Program-made: the position numbers and the translations under genes
From: Saccoglossus kowalevskii
Lineage: Eukaryota > Hemichordata > Enteropneusta > Harrimaniidae
Reading direction: 5' to 3'
DNA: 27,858 nt
Assembly: GCF_000003605.2 (NCBI RefSeq)
Contig: NW_003126883.1
Span: forward strand, 1,432,886-1,460,743
Part shown: positions 8,953 to 20,054 of the stretch, piece by piece
How positions within the stretch are numbered: position 1 is the stretch's first letter
Layout of the letters: each line of letters opens with the position of its first letter
The notes under the pieces: model-generated
Seen by the model: only the letters and a program-made list of their open reading frames with translations
The model's database searches: none
What the model was told of the DNA's origin: nothing

Positions 8953-10183
8953 TCCCCACCCAGCTTACTTAAAACTTGAGAAACAGGGCACGATTAAACT
9001 ATTTGACATTTTTAAATATCAAAAAAGACACCAGATTCCAATAACAACTTCATTGGCTCTCTCCCCTTCATCGAACATAGAATTCCAAAGTTTCACAGAA
9101 TCTCTTCAAAATCTGTCCATTTCCCTTACTACGTTGGAAATGCATGTGACAGATTGTAATGTATATCAAATTGAATATATTAAACAAGCATTTTATCATG
9201 GATGCATGGTAGAACATTTTCTATTTTGGTTAGACAATTCGGTAATTAAAACAGTTAGTGGTAATATGGAATCATTCTTTCTGGCAATTGGAAAAAACAG
9301 ACATATTAAATCATTTGAGTATTTGGCAGTTATTCCCACAGAGAATAACATCAACTTGGAAAGAGTTTGCCCGATCAATGCCTTTCAAAAATCTGGCCCT
9401 GAAAGAGTATCTATTGCCTTCTTAGATGTAGATCCATCTTCGGGTCAGGAAGGATTCTTCAAACAATTAGGTGATTTTATTCAGCATAGTAAACAGACTA
9501 GACATTTCAAACTGAGAGTTGGTTGTTGCGTTAATCAAGATGTGAATTTACCACAGCATTTATTGGAATTGGATTTAACCGAAAGTGCAATAACCTCTTT
9601 AGGCCTATCGTTTGTTTCAACAACTCCAGTTTTATTTGAACGAACAGCTGAATTGTTGAAAAAATATGATACTTTGAAAAATATAGAACTATATATTGGG
9701 CGAAGTTATGAGACCAGATTGACAGATGTATGTAATCTAGTCAGAAACAATAACAGTATGACACGTCTTACTTTGGAAATTGATCTTAAAGCAATGAAAA
9801 ACCCTGAACTAATGGATGCATTTCAGCATAATTCTGTTTTGCAAGAGTTACGACTAAAATGTCTACGTTCTTTCACCTCAGACGAAATTGATGCATTTTC
9901 AGATTGTTTTATCGAAGGTTTCCTTGTACATTTGATTCCTCACCAGCATTTAAAATCAATCACTGTGTATTTGCCTATTGATTCTAATGACAATATTGGA
10001 ACAATTAGATCCATGTTGTCTGCCCAGTCAGAAATTGAAGTGTCAATGATTTCAGATCGCTGTTTTTACAACCGCTTCCAACCAGTGGAAATCATGAGAC
10101 TTTTGAAGATCAGGTTCTGCTGTCAAACAAGGGAGTACTCTTCAGATAGCACCGAGGATGACATACCTGGTGTATATTACTAA
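8912..10183 (+). CDS. C-terminal leucine-rich-repeat region
   Basis: A 424-codon open frame ending TAA at 10181-10183, offset from the preceding frame. The ATG at 8912 is probably internal: upstream sequence in the other frame is the receptor's middle, and the true join lies within 8912-8952. It contains spaced leucine-rich strands such as LTTLEMHV, IKSFEYL, TRHFKLRV, LPQHLLELDLTES, LKNIELYIG, MTRLTLEIDL, LQELRLKC and LKSITVYL, at intervals consistent with degenerate LRRs. The end (EYSSDSTEDDIPG) is acidic. Length and position fit the ligand-sensing part of an NLR. Intact on its own. Confidence 0.75.
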   Translation: MRSCTYIYMKSSYNPHPAYLKLEKQGTIKLFDIFKYQKRHQIPITTSLALSPSSNIEFQSFTESLQNLSISLTTLEMHVTDCNVYQIEYIKQAFYHGCMVEHFLFWLDNSVIKTVSGNMESFFLAIGKNRHIKSFEYLAVIPTENNINLERVCPINAFQKSGPERVSIAFLDVDPSSGQEGFFKQLGDFIQHSKQTRHFKLRVGCCVNQDVNLPQHLLELDLTESAITSLGLSFVSTTPVLFERTAELLKKYDTLKNIELYIGRSYETRLTDVCNLVRNNNSMTRLTLEIDLKAMKNPELMDAFQHNSVLQELRLKCLRSFTSDEIDAFSDCFIEGFLVHLIPHQHLKSITVYLPIDSNDNIGTIRSMLSAQSEIEVSMISDRCFYNRFQPVEIMRLLKIRFCCQTREYSSDSTEDDIPGVYY

Positions 10184-11573
10184 CAAAATAATAACTAGAG
10201 GATTGTTACTAGAATATCAACTATTCTTAAAATGTTTACCTTAAAATTTGGTAAATTCATGGTGTTCTTCAACGTATGTTGAATATGACAGTAATGTGAA
10301 TTTTAATCATAAACGAAATGAACAGTCACTTGTTTCGAAAGCAATGATAATTGTCAATTAAAATTTGCTCAAAATTTTACCATATCATTTGATTCCCATT
10401 GATATTGTATGATGTTTGTAAGGTGTAATTTTGCTTGATTTTAATATTTTTCCTTACATGTCAAAAATGTCTTTAAGTTGGAGATTGAACTATGTTGTTT
10501 TTATTAAATTTATCTAGTCAGATTTCTTTACAAGATTGATTCAACTTGTAATCAGGCTTTGTGAAATGAAAATACATTTCTTTTTTTCTCATCGCCATTT
10601 ATTTTATTTCATTTTATTTCTTATCCAGAAGAAATAGGTAAAGTGTTGTTAAATCATAATGTGATAAATATAGTATACACATTATTTTAAAAAACGAATC
10701 TTCATAACCCTATTCGAGGACAACCCCTATTGTATTGTTTTATGTGTATTAATTACATGTATTCATTTAACGTTCATGGTAGTTGGATGATATTAAAACA
10801 ATTTTCAGATTTCTTTGACTTTTGTAATGTGAGTTTAGAAAATCTACTTGATAACTTATGGTCTCTGAACTACATTTGTGACAAAACCATCAGACCCAGT
10901 TAATATCATATTAGTTGCTATGGGCCAAAAGATCCCATTTCGTATTTTGTTTGGGAACATATAATGAAAACATGTTAGTTTCAAGTAGTGAATGGGTTGT
11001 CACGAATTATTGAGCAATTGTGTTGAACACATTTTATTGAAATAAAACTATGACTTTTATCCGATTCAAGAATCATGCATCATTTTGAGGAATCGCAATA
11101 CTTTTTTCATCCTGTTTAATAGGTCAAATGCCCGCATCAATATTAATGCTACTTTCTATTTATGTCATACATAGATTGAAATCATTATATTTTATAATTC
11201 ATTTGACTTTCGTCGCTTTCCCTTTACTGTCAATATGCACGACCCTTTAATGAAATGACGTAATAATCTTATTGAAGTGATTTTGTTTTCAGTCTTGTTT
11301 ATTGTGAATCAAAAATTAATGATGCTGTTGACGACGACCAATGTACAACAATCAATAAAATAGTATTTAAGAGATACGTGTTAGTAAATCACATATGATA
11401 TAGTGAAGAGTCTGTGTTGATGATGAATTTTGCATATGTAGCCAATTTTAATTTTAAAAGTTCACAATCAATAATTTGGTTGAAGTGACATTTGGTACAA
11501 AGAGTTTCCAGAGGAATCTCTTGAAAGTGACTTTTTTTTTAAAACTTTTTTTGTGCAGCCAGTTCTGTAAATC
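10184..11573. other. 3' flank of the receptor, probable 3' UTR then intergenic
   Basis: AT-rich without coding signal. The clearest polyadenylation hexamers downstream of the stop are AATAAA at 11041-11046 and another at about 11354. Neither has strong supporting context. The short frames at 11468-11736 fall in the tandem-repeat margin and are not credible genes. Confidence 0.4.
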
Positions 11574-12490
11574 ACTAATATATCATGTGACCATATATGG
11601 TCATGTGACTTTAATAATGTGCATAACTGCAACATCTCAACAACAGTTCCTGATAAGGACACATAACCAGTGCTATAATGATGGTATCGGAAAAGAGGTA
11701 TCACAAATATATCAGATGACAATATATGGTCTATAACTTATTATGCATATCTGTAATATATATTGGACATTATATGCAAAATGTTAGCAGATATGACTAA
11801 TATATCATGCCCATATATGGTAATGTGACTTTATTAATATGCATAACTGTAAATCAAAACACTGTTGCACATAGGAACACGCAACCAGTTCTAAAACAAG
11901 TCATTGGACAAACGATATCTTTAATATATCAAATACTCATACATGGCCATGCGACTTCATTTGTCTGCCTTACTGTAACATACCCCCCCCCCCCAGTTTT
12001 GCTGATAGGGACATATAGTCAGTGTTACAATGAATACATCAGATAAGAGATGTAAATACTATGCATAGCTGCATAATATGCATATGCTCAGGCACTATTG
12101 TAGATTTTTCAATGCAACTAGTGCATTATTGAAGTCTTTGGACAAGAGATGTGGCTAACTTAACTCATCAATACATATGATATTTTTAACATGGAAAACC
12201 GTAATATTCCGAGCACTGTAAATAATACAGGCATACAACATGTATTAATATGTGAAGGCATTTGCAACAGATGTGACTAGCATGTCCGAAGACAATATAT
12301 GTGAATATTAGAAGTGCACATGTGAAACCTATGCTAAAATCTATACACTGAAATCAAATTGTAATGTATAGTATTGTAACCTTATTATTATTATGCATAA
12401 CTGTAATGTATTAAGCAGTATATGCAACAATTTAATATGGTTCAGACAATATATGGTTATGATAGCTCATTGAAATACATGTCAAATCAT
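11574..12490. repeat. Degenerate tandem repeat, about 90-130 bp period
   Basis: A motif of the form TAATATATCA-TGACCATATATGGTCATGTGACTTT, followed by AATATGCATAACTGTAA and later GGACACATAACCAGTG, recurs starting near 11574, 11705, 11797 and 11920. More decayed versions lie near 12168, 12280 and 12440. Spacings are 131, 92 and 123 bases. The best unit (11588-11603) is a 16-base palindrome, TGACCATATATGGTCA. A run of C occurs near 11983-11995. Small ORFs here are by-products of the repeat. Confidence 0.75.
11591..11600. promoter_or_regulatory. Perfect CArG-box match in the repeat
   Basis: CCATATATGG matches the SRF/MADS consensus CC(A/T)6GG exactly. The same ten bases recur at 11811-11820 in a later unit. 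Given the AT-rich repeat, this may carry no regulatory function. Confidence 0.2.
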
Positions 12491-13798
12491 TCATGGTCCA
12501 TTGCAAACTATCAGTGGAAAGCAGCACACTTTAATCAGGTTGAAAGCCGCTAATTTAGGTACAATCCCAAAACTGTTCTTACTACCTTCGGCGAATTTGT
12601 TTGTGGGGATGTGCAGTGTTGCAAAGTGTGGATTCCCCGTAGTGCATGAAGTGTAATTGTTAAGCCAGAAAATACGCATTCAATGAGGGAAGCTTGAAGT
12701 CTGTTGAGTTTTTGTACAATTTTACCAAAGGGACTTCGAGACGGAATTTTCTCAAAGGATAAGTGTTAGCACAGTAGGTTTTCTAACTGAGCTATAGTTT
12801 AATGAAGTAGGTGAAAGGTAAAATTTTGACATCGTAATATCTCGAAAACTGCATTGCATTTTTGTCGATATTTCATGTACGAAGGAGACTGTGTTATACT
12901 GTTATACTATTTCTTGCATGTCGGGTTATTGTATTAACATGTATTTCTATGTGCATATGTTTTTATGTAAATTGATATTAGCTATAATTGAAAAACCGAT
13001 TGACCTGTGTTTGGCGATGTTATATGTAGTTTAAATTGTTATGTCACTATGTGTGTTGTAATTTACAGTGAAAATGCTTTTTTTGAGTTTAAATTGATCT
13101 ACCAGTCTGATTGCTTGGATATTGATGTCGGTATCTTTATTAGACCTTTAACATATTTGTTTGTTTCATGATGATTTCATCAATTCTCTATTTTTGACGA
13201 ATATTTTCGTCATTTTTGGTAAAAAAAAATATTTTAACTGTAAACTAAAACCATTAGCCTGATTGTTTTGATAGATGATTATACTAGGGTTGTTTTATGA
13301 AAACATATCCAGGAAATGAAAATTCCTAACTGACAGTAAAAAGGAATTCGAATGGCATTAGTGGTTAAGATTATCAGGCAGAAGTTGATTAGCACCAATG
13401 TATTGTCCAAATTCAAAATTCGCTCTGAATGTTTGAGATTGTGCTTACAGTCTGAAATGAGATAATATGCAAATAATATACTTAACAAAATCACGAGGCA
13501 CAGGCTTGTCTGTCTTGGTGATGGAGCATCCAAATCAGTACACCTGGATGGATCACACCAGGCCGGGTCGCCAGGCTGGTAGAGGTACTGAATTACAATA
13601 CCTGAAGGCAGCTTATGCACAGCTATACCGAGGGTGATCAGGAACATTAGAGGAGGGCTCTTGTGTTACACATTTGGCTTTGATGGCAAGAAATGTTTAG
13701 GCTCCTTGCCAGTGAGTCAAGTCACTACTTCATTCAGCATTATAATTTCAACAGGCAGCAGAAAAACCCATTCAGAAGACTGACCCCCCTGATGGAAG
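12491..13798. other. No confident gene; possible 3' part of a minus-strand relic
   Basis: A minus-strand frame at 13647-13279 (122 codons, ATG) is open. It could be downstream remains of the relic at 13799-14637, but it has no recognisable domain and its second half is hydrophobic and AT-driven. The minus-strand frame at 12679-12491 has no support. The rest is AT-rich. Confidence 0.35.
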
Positions 13799-14637
13799 TC
13801 AATGAATATCCACATGATTTTGCCTGACAGAAACGCCATGCTTGGCCAGTAGCTGGTTCACTGCGCCCATAAACTCGCAGCTGGGGTCACCTGGAGAAGT
13901 TTTGGCCAGCTAAGAGAGCTTTGCTTGTAGATACAAGAGGGAGAACCTCTCCATGACCATAGACTCAGCTTCCTTGAAAAGCGAGAGCACGTCCACCTCT
14001 GTAAGGGTTTAATTATATGTTTTGCAAATGGTCATGTGATAAAGACGTCAAAATGGTGGACTTTGTTTGGTGTACTCACATCAAATTTTGGGGGTGAAAT
14101 ATGTCATGGGGTAGGAAAATGAATCTGCCAAATGACCTGCATTTTGAGCCAGCAAGGTTCTTGATGGCCACAATGCCGTAGTAAAATCTTCTTATCTATG
14201 TTATTCAAGTAGAGTGATGAGTCATAACTAGAGGTTTGGGAAGAATCTACCCGGGGGGTTCACAATCTTTTCGACATCAACATCATCCCTATGACCATGA
14301 GGGCAAGGTTTTATAGTAGTTGGAAGCTGATGCGATTATAAGGATCAAATTGACCCATGATCTGACTGCAACATAAACATCTTGTAAAGTGTGTACAGCA
14401 TGGCCATCTAATGAGTTCACAGCATTAATTCATTCATTTGAGTTAAATCATGGTTAAATCACTTCGAATCAATGTCATAACATCCACTTTTCTTAACAAT
14501 CTTACACTCTGGCACTAAAAGTTGTTCAGCCATTTGGGGTTCTCCAGACTGTAGCCCTTCGGTCCATAAGCTGGAAAGTACAGCCTCTCACAATCAACCA
14601 TGTCAGAATCTTTTAACTTTGAGAAGAGATATTCTGA
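13799..14637 (-). pseudogene. Decayed multi-exon coding relic, unrecognised family
   Basis: Successive minus-strand open segments in shifting frames look like one protein. 14637-14518 reads SEYLFSKLKDSDMVDCERLY then FPAYGPKGYSLENPKWLNNF. A shifted frame near 14516 reads PECKIVKKSGCYDIDSK. 14420-14292 (43 codons) reads SLDGHAVHTLQDVYVAVRSW and on. 14315-14238 contains KPCPHGHRDDVDVEKIVNPP. 14189-14080 reads FYYGIVAIKNLAGSKCRSFG then RFIFLPHDIFHPQN. The last ends at a consensus donor (GAT/GTGAGT), and an 81-base intron runs to the acceptor CCCTTACAG. The next segment, 13999-13799, reads EVDVLSLFKEAESMVMERFS, has one TAG, then SPGDPSCEFMGAVNQLLAKH. At least three frameshifts and two stops make it a pseudogene or transposon relic. 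I cannot name the family. Confidence 0.6.
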
Positions 14638-15649
14638 CTAACTAAAAACCATTTACGAGGGAACCACCACATTTTAAATGACATAGTTTCATTCGTATCG
14701 CTATGTCACGTTGACATAACTTTCTAATCATTTGACTTGTGGTGAGGATGCCCATCCATTTATCCATAGGACGCCAGAAGAGGTCAGTATACGAGTCTGC
14801 ACATGTTAAAACTGATTAACTGACATAAAATTTTAATCCATTATTTAAAAAGCTAATAAGGAAATTATATTCCCAACAATTAACAGGACGACTATATGAT
14901 CATGTTTACCATGTGTGTATTGATGTCTAATGTTTGCACTCAATATGTTTGCATATGTCAATGTTCAGACATAATAGAAATGACATGACATGCATCAACA
15001 ACTTCAACAACAGGTCATTGATTTCACCATGATTGAATGAACTGAATAACATCTCTGTTGTCAGGTTCCAGAAAAAAAATTCATGTTGATGAATAAAATG
15101 GCCGTCAGTTGGTATTATTGACCGAATCACATGGAACTAACATGGAGTCTATTGTCACAGGGCATTCAACATATTTCACACAGTATTTAGCCTAATATTT
15201 TCAAATTATTCTCACTTGTAACCAACATATGATAGAGCTTATTTTGTGTTTAATAGAATGGTTTAATACACTTGTAACTCCGGGCTTGACAAAGAATTTC
15301 ATTTCATTGGAGCGTAAGAAAGGGCCCCTGCGTAAAAAGGACACATATAGTATCTTCAATACTGATAAGAGCCTCATAAAATAATAAGTTACCCGAATCT
15401 CCCCCGAGACTAATCTGGCATGTCTCTAACAAATGTTATAGTTGCTCATGAGATAATCTCAGTACAGGTATATGTATTAAGCAAATCATCAAATTTAAAT
15501 ATTGATGAAATATGATGGACCATTCTTTAGATGTTGATGGAAAAAAACGTGATTCACATTTAAAGCTACCCATGACAATAGGGTATTATTCCCTACATAA
15601 TTCAGCGATACACATGGGGAAAATTACCAGTATGTGTTGGAGTTAAATT
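14638..15649. other. Gene-free stretch
   Basis: No exon-like segment or clear repeat is seen. The minus-strand 67-codon frame at 15130-14927 lacks supporting features. Confidence 0.45.
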
Positions 15650-15844
15650 TTGAAAATTGAACAGTGGCCACTAACTTCTGCTAAAACATACCAACTATAC
15701 AAGTATACACATCAACTGCTGGAACCGTTACATCCACCCACTTCAATTGACAGAGAGCTAAACATTAATATTGACTTGTTTAAGCAGTTTCTGGAAAGCA
15801 GGAAAAATTGGGTCACTGTCAAAGTACAGTACATTGCGCAATAA
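15650..15844 (+). other. Unrecognised 64-codon open frame
   Basis: A TTG-initiated frame ending TAA at 15842-15844. The composition is protein-like (TYQLYKYTHQLLEPLHPPTS, then DLFKQFLESRKNW), with no domain recognised. It could be a short exon or chance. Confidence 0.2.
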
Positions 15845-15974
15845 CCTTTCGAAGGGTCATTCATCATATCACCACAACCTTAAGTGACATACATACACGC
15901 TCAGCAGAACTTATCAATAAAGTTGCTCTTCCAGCATCAATTAAAATGAATTAAACATTTATTCCTGCAGTGAA

Positions 15975-16460
15975 GCATGTGGTTCCTAGATCGGAAAGTT
16001 TCGGGTTCGGTCTCCTTTGGGTTTGGCAAATTACGAATTTTAATTTATAGGGGGAGACATTCTCCCCAGTTTTCAATGACACAACGTTGCGTTTGATAAA
16101 CAATATGACAGACAGTGGCGGGAATTATGAATCCAATCAGGAAACAAAATTTACATGCCCCAGGTTCATTATGTTCATTGTATAGAATAAGTTTAAATTC
16201 AAATTTTAAGGTGTATGACCTATTGGGTGATGTATATGTGAAGTGTAAAACATGGTTGGTCGAGGCATGTATGAGATATGGTTGTGAAACCGAACTGCAT
16301 TTGTTCAAACAAGATGGCCGTCAGTCGGCCATAGTAAACCAAAAGATAAAGTGCACCAAGGTCACATTATGTTTAATGTTCATACCAAGTTTCAACAAAA
16401 TCCGTCCGTGGATGACTGAGATCCGGTTACGGTTTAGGCCCCAGCAGTTTTTGCATTTGT
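15975..16460 (+). repeat. Candidate SINE-like interspersed repeat
   Basis: Around 15990-16012, GGGTTCGGTCTCC resembles a degenerate tRNA-type B box (GGTTCGANTCC with an extra base). The segment at about 16300-16440 (CAAGATGGCCGTCAGTCGGC, then ACCAAGTTTCAACAAAATCC) has the style of tails of dispersed repeats common in marine invertebrates. The tail resemblance is from memory and no second copy lies in this window. The ORFs 16115-16462 and 16308-16045 lie inside it and are not credible genes. Confidence 0.25.
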
Positions 16461-18255
16461 AATGGTAATATTATGTTAGGAAGATAATTGTAATACAACA
16501 GTACGTCCCTTTAGATTTATTATAAACATTTTCGCAGCTAAAAAACTAATCTAAGCATAGGATAGAAACTCTGGGAAACTATCTAAGAACGAATATGTAT
16601 GACGTTTTAAGTTTGTAAAAGGGGCAATAACATCCCTGAGGTGTGATATAAACTAGGCGTTATTGAAAAGATGCAATAATAACTTCCTGTAGGTAATATT
16701 GTACGGGTGTAGTAATAAGGAATGCAATATCAATTATTACACTGGCCTGCATGGGGTTGGGGTATCTGCTGGTATATAGTGTATAAAAATAGGCAAGGGA
16801 TAAAGGCTCCGTCGATTTTTAACGGACATTTTAACGGACGCACAATGATTCAATCCATAAGTCCCCCTTTTAAAAAAAAATCAATATCGGGGCAGGTAAA
16901 AATAGAAAACACATAACCCGTGACCACGTCATTTTCCATGATGCATGATAATACTGTGACTGACAGGTGATTGGCGGAATGGCTGACGGCAAGACAATCA
17001 TTTATAGGCTTTGGTTGTGCAAAACAGCTGTCCGAATAAATACGACAAATATAGGCGTCATATTAATCTCATTTTAACTAAATAAACTGTGTAACACAAG
17101 CATGGAAGTATGATTACGGAAAGTAAGCCAGTTTTTACACTGCGTTAAAACATTTTGATACCCACTGTATTTGTGTGGACTATTTCAAGATGAATACCAT
17201 CGTCCGCCTGCACGGCGAACATTCCTCCCTCCACAATGCCGGAACATTGAAAATTCAAGATGGATGAATACAGATGTATCCACACTTTGTCCAAGATGTA
17301 TTGTTCATGAATACAGAATGAATTAACGAGTATACGCACTCTTTTCATACAGGACGAATAGCACAATGAGTCAAAAATACATTTTTTGTATTCATGTGGA
17401 CACGAGAAGTCCGAGAATGAATTCGTCCTGGATTCTACTAGTATTCAACTAGATAAGTAGAAATACATTGCAAGTATTTGAATAGACACGAACGGCCTGG
17501 GAACACATTTTTGGATTCACCTTGGATTCAGATATACTTTTACTGCAGCAAATGTTTCAGTTTTGTATCAAGACACAGCGATAAAGGTGCTGAGTATTGC
17601 AGAGAGATATAATAGAATATTACACTCCAACTTTGTATAGTTCAAATAAGTCTAGAGGTAATACCTCATCCTGTGTTTTTGCCAGACGTGTCAGTGTGAA
17701 TGGTGATGGCATTGATCCTAATATAGTAGCTGGCCTGACATACATAATTACGTACATAGTTGAAAGGGAGATAATAATCAGAAAGAATGGCATGCTTTGG
17801 CTTATTAACAAGTATGTATGGTTTAAAAGACATGCAATTCATTATTACTTTGGATGTCACGTGGGAGTATGTGCTAATGAAGTTGAAAGTGAAAGTAGTG
17901 CTGCTTACATACCAATTCAACAAATACAGGGTATGTATGTCTGTACAACGTAAAGATTTAATTTCCTTATTGTCAGATAATTGTTGATAAAGTGAATATT
18001 GTCTTTCCATGTTTGTCTTTGTACCAATAATTAGTGTAATAGAAGCATGATGGATAGTCCATTAAAATTATGATACAATGTATATCTGTCAAGTGACCCA
18101 TTTTAGACCTGCACTAACAATTCTTGTTATAAGTTCTTAACAGTAACACCAATACTTTGCTGTAAGCACTGATTTATTCTGTTACTACAGACATTAAGAT
18201 GCACGTACGAGAACGGATACTTCATTGCTTTGTGCATGACCTCCGCGTGAACCAA
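16461..18255. other. Gene-free stretch with minor motifs
   Basis: No supported gene. A TATA-like GTGTATAAAAATAGG lies near 16778-16792 with nothing convincing downstream. A 10-base inverted repeat, CAGGACGAAT (17350-17359) and ATTCGTCCTG (17421-17430), sits in GAATTC/GAATAC-rich sequence. Overlapping frames on both strands at 17597-18010 conflict with one another and show no domain. Confidence 0.4.
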
Positions 18256-18263
18256 TGACGTCA
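18256..18263. promoter_or_regulatory. CRE palindrome next to CCAAT, candidate promoter element
   Basis: TGACGTCA, a perfect CREB/ATF site, overlaps a CCAAT at 18252-18256 in a locally GC-richer patch (18230-18350), about 350 bases upstream of the Myb/SANT-like ORF at 18610. CRE plus CCAAT is common in TATA-less animal promoters. There is no direct evidence of transcription. Confidence 0.25.
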
Positions 18264-18609
18264 TCGGTTGCCAGGTCTTACGGCAGTAGTTTTGAACGTG
18301 ATCAAGGTGACTGACTCGTAGTTGATTTCCGAGAGCTTTTCCCGCTGTCAATTTTAATTAACTTTTTGCTGTTATTGATAGAACGTTTTATATTAGAGTA
18401 ATTTTGTATATTTATGGTGAAATAAGAAATATTGGATGCATTTTAGCTGATATTTTTACCCACTGCAAACGTACACAACTGGTCAGCTCATTATGTAAAC
18501 AAAGCCTACGACGCCGGGCATTTATGTTCACTTTCTCGAAAGGCGACGTGTACTAACCAATTACTATAGTTTGAACGGAACTAAATGAATTATTCTTAAA
18601 CATTTCAAA

Positions 18610-18789
18610 ATGGTCATTCCCGAGAAGAGACATCTATTTAGATGGATGATAACGCATGACATTGATCTGCTGAAAGAGGTTTCGGCAAACAGACCTGAGA
18701 CCTCAGCAGAGTGGATGGAAATAGCGAGGGCTCTGTCAAATGTGTGGGAATCAACTACTAATTCAGATTCCGGACGTGAAATGACATAA
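18610..18789 (+). CDS. Short ORF resembling the N-terminal part of a Myb/SANT-like domain
   Basis: ATG at 18610, 59 codons, TAA at 18787-18789, too short for ordinary ORF cut-offs. The protein begins MVIPEKRHLFRWMITHDIDL and continues LKEVSANRPETSAEWMEIAR. The pattern F-R-W, H-D-hh-LL-KEV, A-x-W-x-x-IA-x-x-L fits the first two helices of the Myb/SANT-like DNA-binding fold used by many invertebrate genes and transposon-derived proteins. The third helix, which follows the VWES-type linker in the family, is missing at the stop. It is therefore a truncated fragment, or a first exon whose donor I cannot place. A CRE/CCAAT patch lies 350 bases upstream. Confidence 0.45.
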   Translation: MVIPEKRHLFRWMITHDIDLLKEVSANRPETSAEWMEIARALSNVWESTTNSDSGREMT

Positions 18790-20054
18790 CAAATTTTATT
18801 GCATAGTTATATTATGGTTGCCCAATGAGAGAGGGGTTTACATGCTTCTGTTTCAGTTACGTCCCCGTTGTACTTAATCGTTTTCTGACACTCGAGAACG
18901 TAACGCAAACGAAATAAGAACAACACGTTCCGTTTCCGCTACGTACGCAAATCTTAAACTCGCTATTAGAGTTGCTTTAATTTGAGCAAAATTAAAAGTA
19001 AAAGTTGTGAAACACCGTTCATACATGTGCATTTCTTCACAAATGGTTGAGTGTTTAAGAGTTGTCATACTTCTTATGTGCACTATTTGAAATTGTTATA
19101 AACATTAAACTATATTCTGATTGTGAATGTGTGTTTTCTTCTATGCTTGTAGTCCATGAGGTATCAACACAGTCAAACTTGATGGAATATGTCATCGCCA
19201 TTCTCTTGCATCAAATTTAACAATGCCAGTTAGAGGAGGTAGTGGGAGACAGATACAAGAAAATGACACTTCTGTTGTATAAGAGCACCAGTTTTTAACA
19301 ATAAATATGCAGTCATCAAACTGTTTGCTTGTAGTCCATGAACATTAAACTGCTTTCATCTATCCCGTATAAATTTAGATAACTGGTTAAGCGAAGAGTT
19401 AAATACTGTAAAACTATTTGAAACCTAGTTGGTGGGACATGTTTTTATTCTATTCTTTGTTATTGCCGGAAGACGTTTTTTATTTAGTTTTGACACAATA
19501 CACGAGGGGGTGGCACGAGAGGGCGCCATCCGATCTGAATGGAACTTTTCGAAGTCAGTCGTCCGTAGCCCATCGTCAAAGAAACAACGTCCCTTTTACG
19601 CACAGATTCAATAATTTCAGCGGTTTCTTCATAGAATAATGCTCAACAAAACTTAGAAACATTTCATGAAAAAATATAGGCTCTAAAATTATGCCTATTG
19701 CAAAACAATTCAACCGACAGCCAGTTTGACGTCAAAACATTCTTTCTGGAGCCCGAGTTCTACGCGTGATTGTATTGTGTTCAAATTTTTTACATTTCAA
19801 ACTACGCATGCACATACATACTGTGGTTTTTATGGATATTAATTGGGTAACTTGACACTGAAAACATTTTGAGGAATAGTACTAGAGTGAAATATAAACA
19901 TGCCTCTACATTTTCCATGAATTTTGTAACTTGTATGATCAGGGTAAAAAAACCGTTGTTACATTCAACCTTTACATCATTCAGTTTTAATTTATTCAAA
20001 TGGCGATTATTTCAACCAATCGCGTCATGCAACTCCTCCCTGCAATACACCTTT
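18790..20054. other. Gene-free stretch
   Basis: No confident gene. CTTGTAGTCCATGA occurs at about 19146 and 19328, the first preceded by a T/C-rich tract that could be an acceptor. The overlapping frames at 19418-19639 lack recognisable features. A CTCF-like motif (12 of 14 consensus positions) is at 19513-19526. Confidence 0.4.

Larger units (their letters stand above)
7121..10183 (+). pseudogene. DED-NACHT-LRR receptor, near full length but disrupted
   Basis: Invertebrate NLR-like innate immune receptor, expected in the cytoplasm: a death-effector domain for homotypic signalling, a NACHT ATPase for oligomerisation, and a C-terminal LRR for sensing. Order: DED exon 7121-7330, intron 7331-7484, then one long exon carrying linker, NACHT, winged-helix and LRR to the stop at 10181-10183. 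Lesions by comparison with the paralogue and family: +1 shift near 7824, CAG to TAG at 7941-7943, +1 shift near 7950, TGC to TGA at 8041-8043, and a shift between about 8912 and 8952. Everything else is open and motif-rich, so decay is recent, or a few lesions are assembly errors. A single long exon for NACHT-LRR is usual in such expanded families. Upstream exon(s) with the start codon are not certain. Confidence 0.85.

Noticed and set aside
15990-16012. tRNA-like B box
   Set aside because: Has an extra base against the consensus, and I could not fold a cloverleaf or place an A box at the right distance, so not called as a tRNA.
17597-18010. Overlapping 60-118 codon frames on both strands
   Set aside because: Open in several frames at once, no domain, no splice pattern that favours one; typical of low stop density by chance.
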